From positions 1-63,295 of the forward strand of contig JAGBEO010000017.1 in the NCBI GenBank assembly GCA_017936885.1: a stretch of 63,295 nucleotides of DNA, in the 5' to 3' direction. Origin of the DNA: Lachnospiraceae bacterium. Lineage in GTDB: Bacteria > Bacillota > Clostridia > Lachnospirales > Lachnospiraceae. The notes below the pieces were generated by a model that saw only the letters and a program-made list of their open reading frames with translations, ran no database searches and was not told the DNA's origin. Numbering within the stretch: position 1 is the stretch's first letter; each line of letters begins with the position of its first letter. Position numbers and translations under genes: made by a program. Shown one piece after another: positions 1 through 8,628 of the stretch.

Positions 1-205
1 GGTGCTGAACCGGAGAAGAGAGAACAGCCTTGAGGAGACTGTGCAGGCAGCCTTGCGCCAGATTGAGGAAAAGGATTATGCGGCACAGCTTATTGCGCGG
101 GGCATAGAGAAGGAACATATTCGCAGCTACGGCTTTGCTTTCGAGGGAAAGACGGTATTGATCGGGACAACGGAAGCAAACGAAAAGGAACGAAACGGAA
201 GATGA
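1..205 (+). CDS. C-terminal end of AAA-ATPase-like / PD-(D/E)XK nuclease family protein (partial)
   Basis: Only the last ~67 codons are in the window; the gene enters from the left edge, so the GTG at base 2 is probably internal. The tail contains EETVQAALRQIEEKDYA and ends YGFAFEGKTVLIG. I recognise this as the C-terminus of the large clostridial and Bacteroidetes family with an N-terminal AAA-ATPase-like domain and a C-terminal PD-(D/E)XK nuclease-like domain (DUF1703 type). The cellular role of these proteins is unsettled. Its TGA overlaps the ATG of the following MATE gene (ATGA), so the two may be translationally coupled. The assignment rests on this short tail only. Confidence 0.6.
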   Translation, partial: VLNRRRENSLEETVQAALRQIEEKDYAAQLIARGIEKEHIRSYGFAFEGKTVLIGTTEANEKERNGR

Positions 206-1614
206 CAAAAGATTTAACGAAAGGGCCTGTGATGAAAGCGGTTTTGCTGTTTACCGGGCCCATGCTTTTAGGAAATCTGCTGCAGCAGTGCTACAATATG
301 GCGGATACTTGGATTGTGGGAAAAGCATTGGGCTCTCAGGCTTTGGCGGCTGTGGGGAGTGCTTTTACGCTGATGACATTTCTTACCTCTATTTTGATCG
401 GTCTGTGCATGGGCGCAGGGTCTTTGTGTGCTATCTATTTTGGAAGGAAGGATGAGGAAGGCGTACGAAAGCGGATGGTGGCTGCTTTTGTGTTTATCAG
501 TGGTGTGGCGCTTGTGCTGTGGATTGCGTCTTTGATTTTTTTACATGGAATTTTACGGATCATGAGGGTGCCGGAGGAAATATACGGGCTGATGTTTTCT
601 TATGTGAAGATCATTTTATATGGCATCCTTTTTGTGTTTCTGTATAATTATTTTGCATGTATGCTGCGGGCGGTGGGAAATTCTGTTGTTCCGCTTGTTT
701 TTCTGGCGATCGGAACCGTGGGAAATATTGTGTTGGATTATCTGTTGGTTATGGTATGGCATATGGGAGTGGAAGGGGCTGCCATAGCTACTGTAGCGGC
801 GCAGGCTTTTTCAGGGATCGGGATTTCAGTGTACAGTCTGTGTAAGGAAACACTTTTTTATAGGAGCGAAAAGTATGGTTTTTGGAGCGAGCTGAGATTC
901 ATAATTTCCGAAGCAAGAAGCATGGGCAGGGAAGAAAAGTCTTGGCAGGATGCGGAGAGAGCCGATGGTGTTTTTAGGGAAGTGGTAGTTAATTCTATGG
1001 CTGCCAGTGTGCAGCAGTCCATCATGAATTTTGGCATTCTGATGGTGCAGAGTCTGGTTAACAGCTTCGGCACGGTGGTGATGGCGGCTTTTACCATCGG
1101 TGTAAAAATTGATGCCTTTGCCTACATGCCGGTGCAGGAGTTTGGGAATGCATTTTCTGTTTTTATCGCCCAGAATTATGGTGCCGGAAAGGAAGACAGG
1201 ATGAGACAGGGTGTGCGGAAATCTGTGCAGCTTGTAGTAATTTTCTGTCTGTTGATTTCCGCGTTGGTCTATGTGTCGGCCCCTGCCCTGATTCAGATTT
1301 TCGTGGAGAGCGGGGAAGGGGAGATTATTGCGGCGGGTACGCATTATCTTAGGACAGAAGGCATGTTTTACTGGGGAATCGGGCTTTTGTTCCTGTTCTA
1401 TGGATATTATCGGGCTGTGGAACTGCCGATGATGTCGGTGGTATTGACCGTGATTTCCTTAGGAACCCGTGTGGCACTTTCCTATCTGCTGGCACCGCAG
1501 TTTGGAGAAAGTATGATCTGGTATGCGATTCCCATTGGATGGGTACTTGCCGATGCAGCGGGAGCAGTGATTTATTACAGGAGAAAAGCATGGAGTAATG
1601 GTTTTGTGCAGTAA
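202..1614 (+). CDS. MATE family efflux transporter (1)
   Basis: A 470-residue polytopic membrane protein of the multidrug and toxic compound extrusion family, expected to export organic cations or drugs using a Na+ or H+ gradient. Two six-helix halves are visible. The first opens with KGPVMKAVLLFTGPMLLGNLLQQCYNMADTW-type sequence (helix 1 with the NMADT signature) and the second restarts around residue 265 (NSMAASVQQSIMNFG). A hydrophilic loop near residues 225-255 links the halves. The start overlaps the stop of the upstream gene. This is the first of four MATE genes in the window. The substrate cannot be told from sequence. Confidence 0.9.
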   Translation: MTKDLTKGPVMKAVLLFTGPMLLGNLLQQCYNMADTWIVGKALGSQALAAVGSAFTLMTFLTSILIGLCMGAGSLCAIYFGRKDEEGVRKRMVAAFVFISGVALVLWIASLIFLHGILRIMRVPEEIYGLMFSYVKIILYGILFVFLYNYFACMLRAVGNSVVPLVFLAIGTVGNIVLDYLLVMVWHMGVEGAAIATVAAQAFSGIGISVYSLCKETLFYRSEKYGFWSELRFIISEARSMGREEKSWQDAERADGVFREVVVNSMAASVQQSIMNFGILMVQSLVNSFGTVVMAAFTIGVKIDAFAYMPVQEFGNAFSVFIAQNYGAGKEDRMRQGVRKSVQLVVIFCLLISALVYVSAPALIQIFVESGEGEIIAAGTHYLRTEGMFYWGIGLLFLFYGYYRAVELPMMSVVLTVISLGTRVALSYLLAPQFGESMIWYAIPIGWVLADAAGAVIYYRRKAWSNGFVQ

Positions 1615-1713
1615 TGAATCAGAAAGAAGCATGAATGAAAGTGCATATAAGAGAAAACTTCGTGCAAAATAATTCAGAGGATGAAGAAACAATCGGCGAG
1701 GAAGGGTGCAACT

Positions 1714-2382
1714 ATGAATCAAAAGAAAATTGCAGGGGAAAAGGCAGCGGAATATATTAAAGACGGAATGATTGTTGGTCTTGGCACAGGCTCTACCGCC
1801 AGATATTTAGTGGATAAAGTAGGCGAGATGGTCAGAAACGGACTGCGGATTCAGGCTGTGCCTACTTCCAGAGCGACAGAGCAGCAGGCACGTCAGTTGG
1901 GGATTCCTCTGTTGGATATCAATGAAGTGGAGTCTATTGATCTGGCGATTGACGGCGTGGATGAAATAGACAGAGAATTTTATGCCACGAAGGGCGGCGG
2001 CGGTGCCCTTTTCCGCGAGAAGGTTGTTGCAGATTTGGCGAAAGAAGTCATATGGATTATGGATGAAAGCAAGCTGGTGGAGCATTTGGGAGACTACCCG
2101 CTGCCGGTTGAAATCTTACCCTATGGCTATCGGGTTATTGTAAGAAAGTTGGAAAGATTGGGTTATCGCCCGGTTATGCGAAAGAAGGACGGAGAACTGT
2201 TTGTGACAGATAATGGTAATTATATTGTGGATCTGCATCTGGGCGCACCGGTGGATGTGGAGGAAGTCCGCAGAAACTTGCATGGTATTGTCGGTGTTCT
2301 GGAAACGGGGCAATTTCTGAAAATGTGTGCCCGTATTATTGTAGGCACAGACAGCGGTGCAAAGGTGATTGAGGCGCGGTAA
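1714..2382 (+). CDS. rpiA: Ribose-5-phosphate isomerase A
   Basis: Interconverts ribose 5-phosphate and ribulose 5-phosphate in the non-oxidative pentose phosphate pathway, in the cytosol. Family hallmarks are clear: a phosphate-binding GLGTGSTA loop near residue 20, the DGVDEID active-site motif around residue 80, and KGGGGALFREK with the catalytic Glu soon after. The 222 residues from the ATG at 1714 fit the family length. An in-frame ATG at 1681 would add 11 unusual residues. The 1714 start is preferred because GAGGAAGGG lies about 7 bases before it. The gene stands alone between a MATE gene and a HAM1-type gene. Confidence 0.95.
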   Translation: MNQKKIAGEKAAEYIKDGMIVGLGTGSTARYLVDKVGEMVRNGLRIQAVPTSRATEQQARQLGIPLLDINEVESIDLAIDGVDEIDREFYATKGGGGALFREKVVADLAKEVIWIMDESKLVEHLGDYPLPVEILPYGYRVIVRKLERLGYRPVMRKKDGELFVTDNGNYIVDLHLGAPVDVEEVRRNLHGIVGVLETGQFLKMCARIIVGTDSGAKVIEAR

Positions 2383-2430
2383 AAGTGACATGTGATTGCG
2401 TGGGAGAAATATCTTGGAAATGAGGTAAAT

Positions 2431-2493
2431 ATGGATCAGAAATTTTGGAGCAGATTTGCTCCCTTATATAATGTAGTGATGTGTAAGGATTAG
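2431..2493 (+). pseudogene. Possible remnant of a SAM-dependent methyltransferase N-terminus
   Basis: A 20-codon frame with a plausible ribosome site (GGAAATGAGG upstream) begins MDQKFWSRFAPLYNVVM and stops at TAG. This resembles the opening of class I SAM-dependent methyltransferases, which commonly start with a K-F-W-D-x-x-A-x-x-Y-D pattern. No glycine-rich SAM loop follows in any frame before the next gene. I therefore read it as a deletion scar, although a chance small peptide is possible. Confidence 0.35.
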
Positions 2494-2523
2494 AAGCCGA
2501 AAGGAAAGGGAGAAGCATATTTT

Positions 2524-3144
2524 ATGAGAATACTATACGGCACAGGTAATCCGGCAAAGTTAGACGCCATGAGAAAAAGGCTGGAACCCTTGGAGATAGA
2601 GCTGATCGGCTTGAAGGATTTAGATAGGGAGATTCCCGATGTTTTGGAACAGGGAACAACACCATTAGAGAATGCCAGACAAAAGGCAGTTGCATATTAT
2701 CATGCTTTACATATACCTGTTTTCTCCTGCGATTCGGGATTATATTTTGATCATGTACCGGAAGAAATCCAGCCGGGGGTTCATGTCAGAACGGTACAGG
2801 GCAAATATCTTACTGACGAAGAGATGGCAGCCTATTATTGTGGGCTTGCGAAACGCTATGGGCAGTTAACGGCAAGATATAAGAATGCAATATGCTTCGT
2901 TATGGATGAGGAGCATATCTACGAAGCAATGGAGTCATCTATGGAAAGTGAGCCCTTTCTTATCACAACTGAGCAGCGGGATGTTTTGAAAAAGGGATTT
3001 CCGTTGGATAGCATATCTATAGATATCAGCACGGGAAAACATTTTTATGATTTGCCGGAATATGAACGGGATCAGGTGGCGGTTGAGGATGGATTTCTGG
3101 ATTTTTTCCGGTCGGTGATGGAGAAATTAGTTTGGCAGTGTTGA
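2524..3144 (+). CDS. Non-canonical purine NTP pyrophosphatase, RdgB/HAM1-like
   Basis: A 206-residue protein beginning MRILYGTGNPAKLDAMRKRL, matching the HAM1/RdgB opening T-x-N-x-x-K that binds the nucleotide phosphates. Family members hydrolyse dITP, XTP and ITP to monophosphates and keep deaminated purines out of nucleic acid. FSCDSGLYFD, near residue 70, corresponds to the conserved D-S-G metal-binding segment. The C-terminal half is more divergent than in textbook RdgB (it has GFPLDSISIDISTGKHFYDL, without the usual GYGYDP block), so substrate specificity could differ. Monocistronic by spacing. Confidence 0.75.
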   Translation: MRILYGTGNPAKLDAMRKRLEPLEIELIGLKDLDREIPDVLEQGTTPLENARQKAVAYYHALHIPVFSCDSGLYFDHVPEEIQPGVHVRTVQGKYLTDEEMAAYYCGLAKRYGQLTARYKNAICFVMDEEHIYEAMESSMESEPFLITTEQRDVLKKGFPLDSISIDISTGKHFYDLPEYERDQVAVEDGFLDFFRSVMEKLVWQC

Positions 3145-3254
3145 GGTAAGAAGTAAGACCCAATGCTTCAAAATCATGTATTGATGTCAAGGTTGAAATA
3201 GGACAGTATTTAGTATAGAGTGTAGTCAATATAATAACGAAGGAGGAAGACAGT

Positions 3255-4169
3255 ATGAGCAAAGAGACAGAGAAGATATTAAAACAGATGCAGACATATA
3301 TGAAACAAAATGGTGTTGAAGATATGGATGAGGCCGAGATGAATGCAATGCTTGATGATTTCATGCAGCAATATAATGATGGTGTAATGGGCAGTGTTAC
3401 GGAAGAAACGGCAAGAACATCGAACGATTTTCTGGAACTGGCGGAAAATGCAGATAACGAGGGCAGTGCATTGAAATATGCCAGGAAAGCGCTTAAGCTT
3501 GATTCGGATAATCTGGATGCAGAATGTATGATTGCAATGATTTCTGCAAGTGATCATATTGATCTTATAAGTAAATTGGAGAAAGCTGTTGTGCATGGCA
3601 AAAAGGTGATGGAAAAAGAGGGCTTTGGGGATGAAGACAGCATAGGGTCTTATTGGGGAATTATGGAGACACGTCCTTATATGCGGCTTAAAATGGAATA
3701 TATGTGTGCACTCAATGATAACGGCATGATTCGCAGAGCTATTGCAGAATGTGAAGATATGATTCGGCTCAATGAGAATGATAATATGGGTGTCAGATAT
3801 ATATTGATGCATCTATATGTATTGCTGGAGGAGGAAAAGAAAGCGCTTGCACTCCACCAAAAATACGATGCGTATGAGGAGACACAGATGCTGTTTCCGT
3901 TGTCCGTATTGTACTTTAAGCTTGGAGACATGGATCAATCTCTGGAATACTTAAAGCGGTTATCTATAGCTAATAAGGACACAAAGAAGTTTCTGCGGGC
4001 AGTGATGAATGGTAGTCTGGAACGCTATATGGACGAGATGTCGGATTTGGGTTACAGGCCCTTTACCATCGAAGAATTAATAGTTGAACTGATGGAAAAC
4101 AGAAAACTTTTTGATACAGTCCCTGGGTATTTCCAATGGGCGAATGAGAGATTGAAGGGGAAGAAATGA
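3255..4169 (+). CDS. Tetratricopeptide-repeat protein (ST7-like pattern)
   Basis: A soluble 304-residue, helix-rich acidic protein. TPR-like units are visible around residues 65-90 (ALKYARKALKLDSDNLDAEC) and 150-215 (AIAECEDMIRLNENDNMGVRYILM). The segment with ETRPYMRLKMEYM followed by LNENDNMGVRY resembles the conserved core of the ST7/TPR family. Such repeats mediate protein contacts; no enzyme motif is seen. It is the first gene of a tight operon: its TGA overlaps the ATG of the Nudix gene, and a HAD hydrolase follows. The start has a strong GGAGGAAG site upstream. Confidence 0.75.
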   Translation: MSKETEKILKQMQTYMKQNGVEDMDEAEMNAMLDDFMQQYNDGVMGSVTEETARTSNDFLELAENADNEGSALKYARKALKLDSDNLDAECMIAMISASDHIDLISKLEKAVVHGKKVMEKEGFGDEDSIGSYWGIMETRPYMRLKMEYMCALNDNGMIRRAIAECEDMIRLNENDNMGVRYILMHLYVLLEEEKKALALHQKYDAYEETQMLFPLSVLYFKLGDMDQSLEYLKRLSIANKDTKKFLRAVMNGSLERYMDEMSDLGYRPFTIEELIVELMENRKLFDTVPGYFQWANERLKGKK

Positions 4170-4663
4170 TTGCACTTACCATAGATTTACACAACTACAT
4201 AACTGACGGCAGCGTGTTCAAGCGAACCGCCGTAAGAGGGATCATCAGAAAGGATGATAAATATCTCATGATCCATAGCAAATACGGCGATCATAAGTTT
4301 CCCGGCGGAGGAAGTAAAGAAGGCGAATCATTAGAAGAAACCCTGTTTCGCGAGGTGCAGGAAGAGACAGGCTGTCTTGTCAGGAAAGATTCTCTTAGGG
4401 AAGGGCTGCTTGTGCATGAGAGAAGAAAAGGATACCCTGATGATTTACTTGAGATGGATTCTTATTATTTCTTCTGCGATATCGAAGAGAAGACCGGGGA
4501 CAGAAACCTGGATGCGTACGAGGCGGAATACGATTACAGAGTGGTTTGGATGACTCTGGAGGAAGCAATCAGAAATAACGAAGCAGTTGAAAATTATGAA
4601 AAGATTCCCTGGATTTGTCGGGAGATCATGGTTATGAAGAAATTGCTGGAAATGGATTGTTAG
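4166..4663 (+). CDS. Nudix hydrolase
   Basis: A 165-residue protein with a complete Nudix box: GGSKEGE followed by a seven-residue spacer and REVQEETGC, fitting G-x5-E-x7-R-E-U-x-E-E-x-G-U, at about residues 50-72. The box binds Mg2+ and cleaves a nucleoside diphosphate linked to another moiety. Substrate is not predictable. Translation is coupled to the TPR gene by a 4-base overlap, and a HAD phosphatase follows 15 bases downstream. The operon pairs two phosphate-cleaving enzymes, which suggests nucleotide or metabolite clean-up (inference). Confidence 0.88.
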   Translation: MIALTIDLHNYITDGSVFKRTAVRGIIRKDDKYLMIHSKYGDHKFPGGGSKEGESLEETLFREVQEETGCLVRKDSLREGLLVHERRKGYPDDLLEMDSYYFFCDIEEKTGDRNLDAYEAEYDYRVVWMTLEEAIRNNEAVENYEKIPWICREIMVMKKLLEMDC

Positions 4664-4678
4664 GAAGGAAGCAACAGC

Positions 4679-5419
4679 ATGAAAACTCCCAAAATGATAC
4701 TATTTGATTACGGTCAGACGCTTGTCAAAGAAGCGTGCTTTGATGGTGTCAAAGGCACACAGGCAGTGATGGCATATGCCATAGAAAACAAACATAATCT
4801 GTCTGCCAAACAGATTCAGGCAGAAGCAGACGCCATTAACAACGAAATCGGCAGATTTGATCCCGATAGAAAATATTCTGTTCAGACAGAAGTACATAAT
4901 GCGGTATTCAATGCCTATCTGTACGAGTCTTTAGGAATCAAGCTTTCTTTGTCTGGCGAAGAATATGACAGAATCTTTTGGGAAGCGGCGGCGCCGGGTG
5001 TTCCCACAGAAGGAATACAGGATTTCTTATCCTGCCTTAAGAAACAGAACATCCGCACCGGAGTCATCAGCAATATCAGATTTTGCGGAAGTGCTTTGAA
5101 AGCGCGCATCAATCAATGTATCCCGGAGAATGCATTTGAGTTTATTCTTGCGACCAGTGAATATCTGTTTCGCAAACCCAATAGAAGAATCTTTGATCTG
5201 GCGCTGGAAAAGGCAGGACTTCCTGCAAAAGAGGTATGGTATGTGGGAGACCAATATAAGTTTGACGTGGAAGGGGCGCGAAATGCGGGAATGTATCCGG
5301 TCTGGTATTTAGGAACCGGCTCAGAAACGGGCAGGAAAGAAGAAGGTGTTCTAATCGTAAGAAGTTGGAGTGAGCTGCAAGGAAAATTAGCAGAGTTAAC
5401 AGAAGATGCTGTGAAGTGA
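4679..5419 (+). CDS. HAD-superfamily hydrolase
   Basis: A 246-residue haloacid-dehalogenase-type phosphatase. Motif I is LFDYGQTLV near residue 9; the first Asp is the nucleophile. The usual second Asp of DxD is replaced by Gly, as in HAD members that read DxGxT. Motif II is the Ser of GVISN, motif III the Lys of RKPNRRIF, and motif IV the Asp pair in VGDQYKFDVEGA. A helical cap lies between motifs I and II. Third gene of the TPR-Nudix-HAD operon. Likely acts on a small phosphorylated metabolite in the cytosol. Confidence 0.88.
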   Translation: MKTPKMILFDYGQTLVKEACFDGVKGTQAVMAYAIENKHNLSAKQIQAEADAINNEIGRFDPDRKYSVQTEVHNAVFNAYLYESLGIKLSLSGEEYDRIFWEAAAPGVPTEGIQDFLSCLKKQNIRTGVISNIRFCGSALKARINQCIPENAFEFILATSEYLFRKPNRRIFDLALEKAGLPAKEVWYVGDQYKFDVEGARNAGMYPVWYLGTGSETGRKEEGVLIVRSWSELQGKLAELTEDAVK

Positions 5420-5456
5420 TTAGAAATCAGGGATTCGTTTCAGATCGGAGGACAAC

Positions 5457-6377
5457 GTGAGAACAGACAGACTCTATGCAATGACCTTATATTTATTGAA
5501 TCACGGAAAAACATCGGCAGCACAACTGGCGAAGCATTTCGAAGTATCGGTGCGGACAGTGCAGAGGGATATCGATGCCTTGTGTCAGGCTGGTATACCG
5601 GTTTACGCCCTATCCGGCAGTAATGGCGGTTATGCGATTTCAGATTCTTTTACCATGAATAATCAGCTTATTACACAGGAGGATTTTACCTATATTGTCA
5701 CAGCGCTTCAGGGACTTCGCACCGTGACAAACAGCAGGCGGGCAAATGAGATTTTGGAAAAAGTTTCCTCCCTTTCCAAGCAGGATTCCATGGGAATGAT
5801 TCTGGATTTTTCTGTGCTTCGGGAAGGAAACGAGAAGCTGTTGCAGGCGCTGCAGTCAGCGGTGGCAAACAGGAGAATCGTACAATTTACCTATACGAAT
5901 AATAAAGGAGACACGAAAAAACATCTTGTGGAGCCGATTGCTGTCATTTACAGATGGTATGCGTGGTATCTGTTGGCTTACTGCATAGAGAAGGAAGATT
6001 ACCGGACTTATAAGCTTGTCCGTATGAGTGACTTACAGATAACAGAAGAACTTTCTTACAGAGAGCACCCATCCACCCAAAGCATTATAGCCAAATGCGA
6101 CAGGGCATATCAGAAAAATGTTCCGCCTACAAGGGTGAAACTGCACTGTTTCCGTAACGCAGTACATAGAATCAAAGAATATCTGAATGGAACAGTGCTG
6201 GAGGAATATAAGGACGGCTCGGCTGTCATAGAGATCTGTATTATGGAAGACGAACAGTGGTGGATCGGCGTTGTTTTATCACAGGGGGCTGATGTGAAGA
6301 TTTTGGAGCCGGAGCATATCAGGCAGAGGATTGTTGCGTCTGCCAAAGATCTTCTTTTTTTATATAAAGAATTATGA
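5457..6377 (+). CDS. WYL-domain transcriptional regulator (YafY type)
   Basis: A 306-residue regulator with an N-terminal winged helix (residues ~1-60, including VSVRTVQRDIDALCQAGIPV) and a C-terminal WYL ligand-sensing domain from about residue 140. That domain holds the RWYAWYLLAYCIEKEDYRTYKL block, with the WYL triad as WYLLAYC. WYL regulators bind nucleotides or nucleic acid and control stress or defence genes. GTG start preceded by CGGAGGA. It lies just downstream of the HAD gene in the same orientation. Its target cannot be read from context, but the following GNAT and GyrI-like genes are candidates. Confidence 0.88.
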   Translation: MRTDRLYAMTLYLLNHGKTSAAQLAKHFEVSVRTVQRDIDALCQAGIPVYALSGSNGGYAISDSFTMNNQLITQEDFTYIVTALQGLRTVTNSRRANEILEKVSSLSKQDSMGMILDFSVLREGNEKLLQALQSAVANRRIVQFTYTNNKGDTKKHLVEPIAVIYRWYAWYLLAYCIEKEDYRTYKLVRMSDLQITEELSYREHPSTQSIIAKCDRAYQKNVPPTRVKLHCFRNAVHRIKEYLNGTVLEEYKDGSAVIEICIMEDEQWWIGVVLSQGADVKILEPEHIRQRIVASAKDLLFLYKEL

Positions 6378-6546
6378 CATACAGATGTCGCATATTTTGT
6401 GAGATAATTATTTCGGAGAGGAAACATAGAAGAACTTTCTGAATGATAATGTGAAACATAGCAGGCTCGTTAGTTGCAGTACTACCTAAGACTTGGAGGG
6501 TGTATGCATACACGCTGTGGGATGTTTCGGAATGGAGGATCAGGAT

Positions 6547-7119
6547 ATGAAGACAATGGATGTATACGAACAGATTCCGGTTCTGGAGAATGAAGAATTT
6601 CTCCTGCGGGCAATTCATGCAGATACCGATATGGAAGATTTGTTTAAAGTGTATTCGGATAAAAAGGCAGTGTCTTTCTTTAATGCCGATAACTGTCATG
6701 GAGACAGATTCTATTATGACACGATGGAAAAAATGAAAAAGGCTGTGGAGTTCTGGGACTTTTCATATGAGAACAAGTATTTTGTCAGATGGGCGATTGT
6801 GCATAAGGTAAGCGGACAGGTGGTCGGAACTATCGAGTTATTTAACAGACAGGCAGAAGATTATTTCAACAATTACGGGCTCCTGAGACTGGACGTCAGA
6901 AGCGATTATGAAACGACAGAGCGGATCGGCAGTATTCTTGATGCGATTCTGCCCAAGGTGCAGGAGTTATTTCATTGTGATAAAATCGCAACGAAAGCGA
7001 TTGCCGCAGCAGGGCAGCGTATTGAGGCATTAAAACAACACGGATTTAGCCTTTCTGAAGAAATGCTGATAGGCAATGACGGTACAAAGTATGATTCTTA
7101 CTATGTGAAGAGAGTATAG
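6547..7119 (+). CDS. GNAT family N-acetyltransferase
   Basis: About 190 residues with the GNAT layout: an N-terminal strand-helix (ENEEFLLRAIHADTDMEDLFKVY), the central strand FVRWAIVHKVSGQVVGTIELF, then a short acetyl-CoA-loop region around YGLLRLDVRSDYE. The fold matches the RimJ/RimL-like branch, which acetylates protein N-termini or small amines. The ATG at 6547 is chosen because GGAGG lies 8 bases upstream; a TTG at 6493 would give an 18-residue extension that does not resemble the family. The canonical Q/RxxGxG/A loop is weak, so activity is not certain. Confidence 0.72.
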   Translation: MKTMDVYEQIPVLENEEFLLRAIHADTDMEDLFKVYSDKKAVSFFNADNCHGDRFYYDTMEKMKKAVEFWDFSYENKYFVRWAIVHKVSGQVVGTIELFNRQAEDYFNNYGLLRLDVRSDYETTERIGSILDAILPKVQELFHCDKIATKAIAAAGQRIEALKQHGFSLSEEMLIGNDGTKYDSYYVKRV

Positions 7120-7212
7120 CATATTGTTTGACACGCAGACAGATGTGGCATGGTATAGAGATCGGTATCTAGGAGAATGCGACATAGCATAACGATATAG
7201 GAGAAATAGAGT

Positions 7213-7845
7213 ATGGCTTTTGATTATAAGAAAGAATACAAAGAATTTTATATGCCGCAAAAGAAACCGGGCATCGTGGAAGTGCCGCCGATGAACTACA
7301 TTGCGGTGCGGGGCAAGGGCGATCCTAATGTGGAAGGCAGCGAGTACAAGGAATCTATCGGTCTGCTGTATGCCATAGCCTTTACGATTAAAATGAGTAA
7401 AATGGGTGACCACAAAATAGACGGCTATTTCGATTATGTGGTGCCGCCGCTGGAGGGATTCTGGTGGCAGGAGGGTGTGTGCGGCATAGATTATACCCGC
7501 AAAGAGGATTTCCATTTCATTTCCATCATAAGACTCCCGGATTTTGTAACCAGAGAAGATTTTGACTGGGCTGTGGCAGAGGCAGCAAGGAAGAAGAAAA
7601 TGGATTTTTCCAAGGTTGAATTTCTTACCTATGAAGAGGGACTTTGTGTGCAGTGTATGCATATCGGTTCCTATGACGATGAACCGGCTACGGTGGCATT
7701 GATGCATGATTACATGGCGGCAGCAGGTTATGAACTTGACATTACGGAAGAAAGATTCCATCATGAAATCTATCTGAGTGATGCCAGACGGGTTGCACCG
7801 GAGAAGCTGAAAACGGTCATCAGGCACCCGGTTAGGAGAAAATAA
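7213..7845 (+). CDS. GyrI-like small-molecule-binding domain protein
   Basis: A 210-residue protein of the GyrI-like/SOUL-type family. It opens with DYKKEYKEFYMPQKKPGIVE and VPPMNYIAVRGKGDPN, the block usual in stand-alone GyrI-like proteins. These domains bind drugs or other small ligands, and some hydrolyse them. No DNA-binding domain is present, so it is not an AraC or MerR regulator. The second half contains CMHIGSYDDEPATV, the conserved H-x-G-x-Y-x-x-x-x strand of the family. It lies between a GNAT gene and an RpiB-like gene in the same orientation. Confidence 0.8.
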   Translation: MAFDYKKEYKEFYMPQKKPGIVEVPPMNYIAVRGKGDPNVEGSEYKESIGLLYAIAFTIKMSKMGDHKIDGYFDYVVPPLEGFWWQEGVCGIDYTRKEDFHFISIIRLPDFVTREDFDWAVAEAARKKKMDFSKVEFLTYEEGLCVQCMHIGSYDDEPATVALMHDYMAAAGYELDITEERFHHEIYLSDARRVAPEKLKTVIRHPVRRK

Positions 7846-7866
7846 CACGTACGAGGAGAAGGTAAG

Positions 7867-8502
7867 ATGAAAATAGGTATTATTCAAGCTTCATCACAAA
7901 AGAGCAAGAACGAACTGATTTTTTCGTGTACCCAAAATGCTGTTAGAAGACAGGGATATGAAGTAATTAATTTCGGAGTACGGAAGGAAGAGAAGGAGCA
8001 GTATTCATACATTGAGACGGCAATCAGTGTTAGTTTGTTGTTATCAAGCAAAGCTGTGGATTTTATTATTACAGGGTGTTCTTCCGGGCAGGGGATGATG
8101 TTAGCGTGCAATAGTCTTCCGGGAGTTACATGTGGTTATACACCTACACCGCAGGATGCATTTTTGTTTGGACGTATCAATGACGGTAATGCAGTTTCTC
8201 TTCCGCTTGGATTAAATTTTGGATGGTCTGGAGAAGTAAATCTGCAATGCACGTTAGACAAACTTTTCGACGGACCATTCGGAACAGGTTATCCCAAAGA
8301 GGATGCAGAACGTAAGAAGCATGACACAGAATTATTAAAAGGTATGAATCATGTAACGAAAAGTGAGTGGAAAGATATTTTTGCGGACATGAATTCCGAT
8401 TTGATGAAGAAAAGTTTAGGACGGAAGAATGTTTGCGATTATATTATGCAATACGGACAGGATGAAGCGATAAAAGGATTTATTAAGATGCAGATAATAT
8501 AG
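7867..8502 (+). CDS. RpiB/LacAB-family sugar-phosphate isomerase-like protein
   Basis: A 211-residue member of the RpiB/LacA/LacB family, which isomerises ribose 5-phosphate or galactose 6-phosphate. The family core is seen as MKIGIIQASSQ..., VDFIITGCSSGQGMM (matching the G-[ST]-G-x-G-x-x catalytic Cys/Thr segment) and the NDGNAVSLPLG strand. It differs from classical RpiB in lacking the N-terminal D-H-A-G and in having a ~60-residue C-terminal extension. A different sugar-phosphate substrate is possible. With rpiA at 1.7 kb, two isomerase families occur in this window. Confidence 0.78.
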   Translation: MKIGIIQASSQKSKNELIFSCTQNAVRRQGYEVINFGVRKEEKEQYSYIETAISVSLLLSSKAVDFIITGCSSGQGMMLACNSLPGVTCGYTPTPQDAFLFGRINDGNAVSLPLGLNFGWSGEVNLQCTLDKLFDGPFGTGYPKEDAERKKHDTELLKGMNHVTKSEWKDIFADMNSDLMKKSLGRKNVCDYIMQYGQDEAIKGFIKMQII

Positions 8503-8628
8503 AAATCTTTGGCAGCATAGGAAGTAAGATGATGAAAAAGCAGATGTCAGGAAAAGTCAAGATCATGACCTTTATATAAAAGTATGTTATACTTTGAAAA
8601 GACAGGATACATATGGAGGGTTTGTTTT

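Noticed and set aside
6493-6546. Longer TTG start for the GNAT gene
   Set aside because: The extra 18 residues do not resemble the family and the ATG at 6547 has a better ribosome site.
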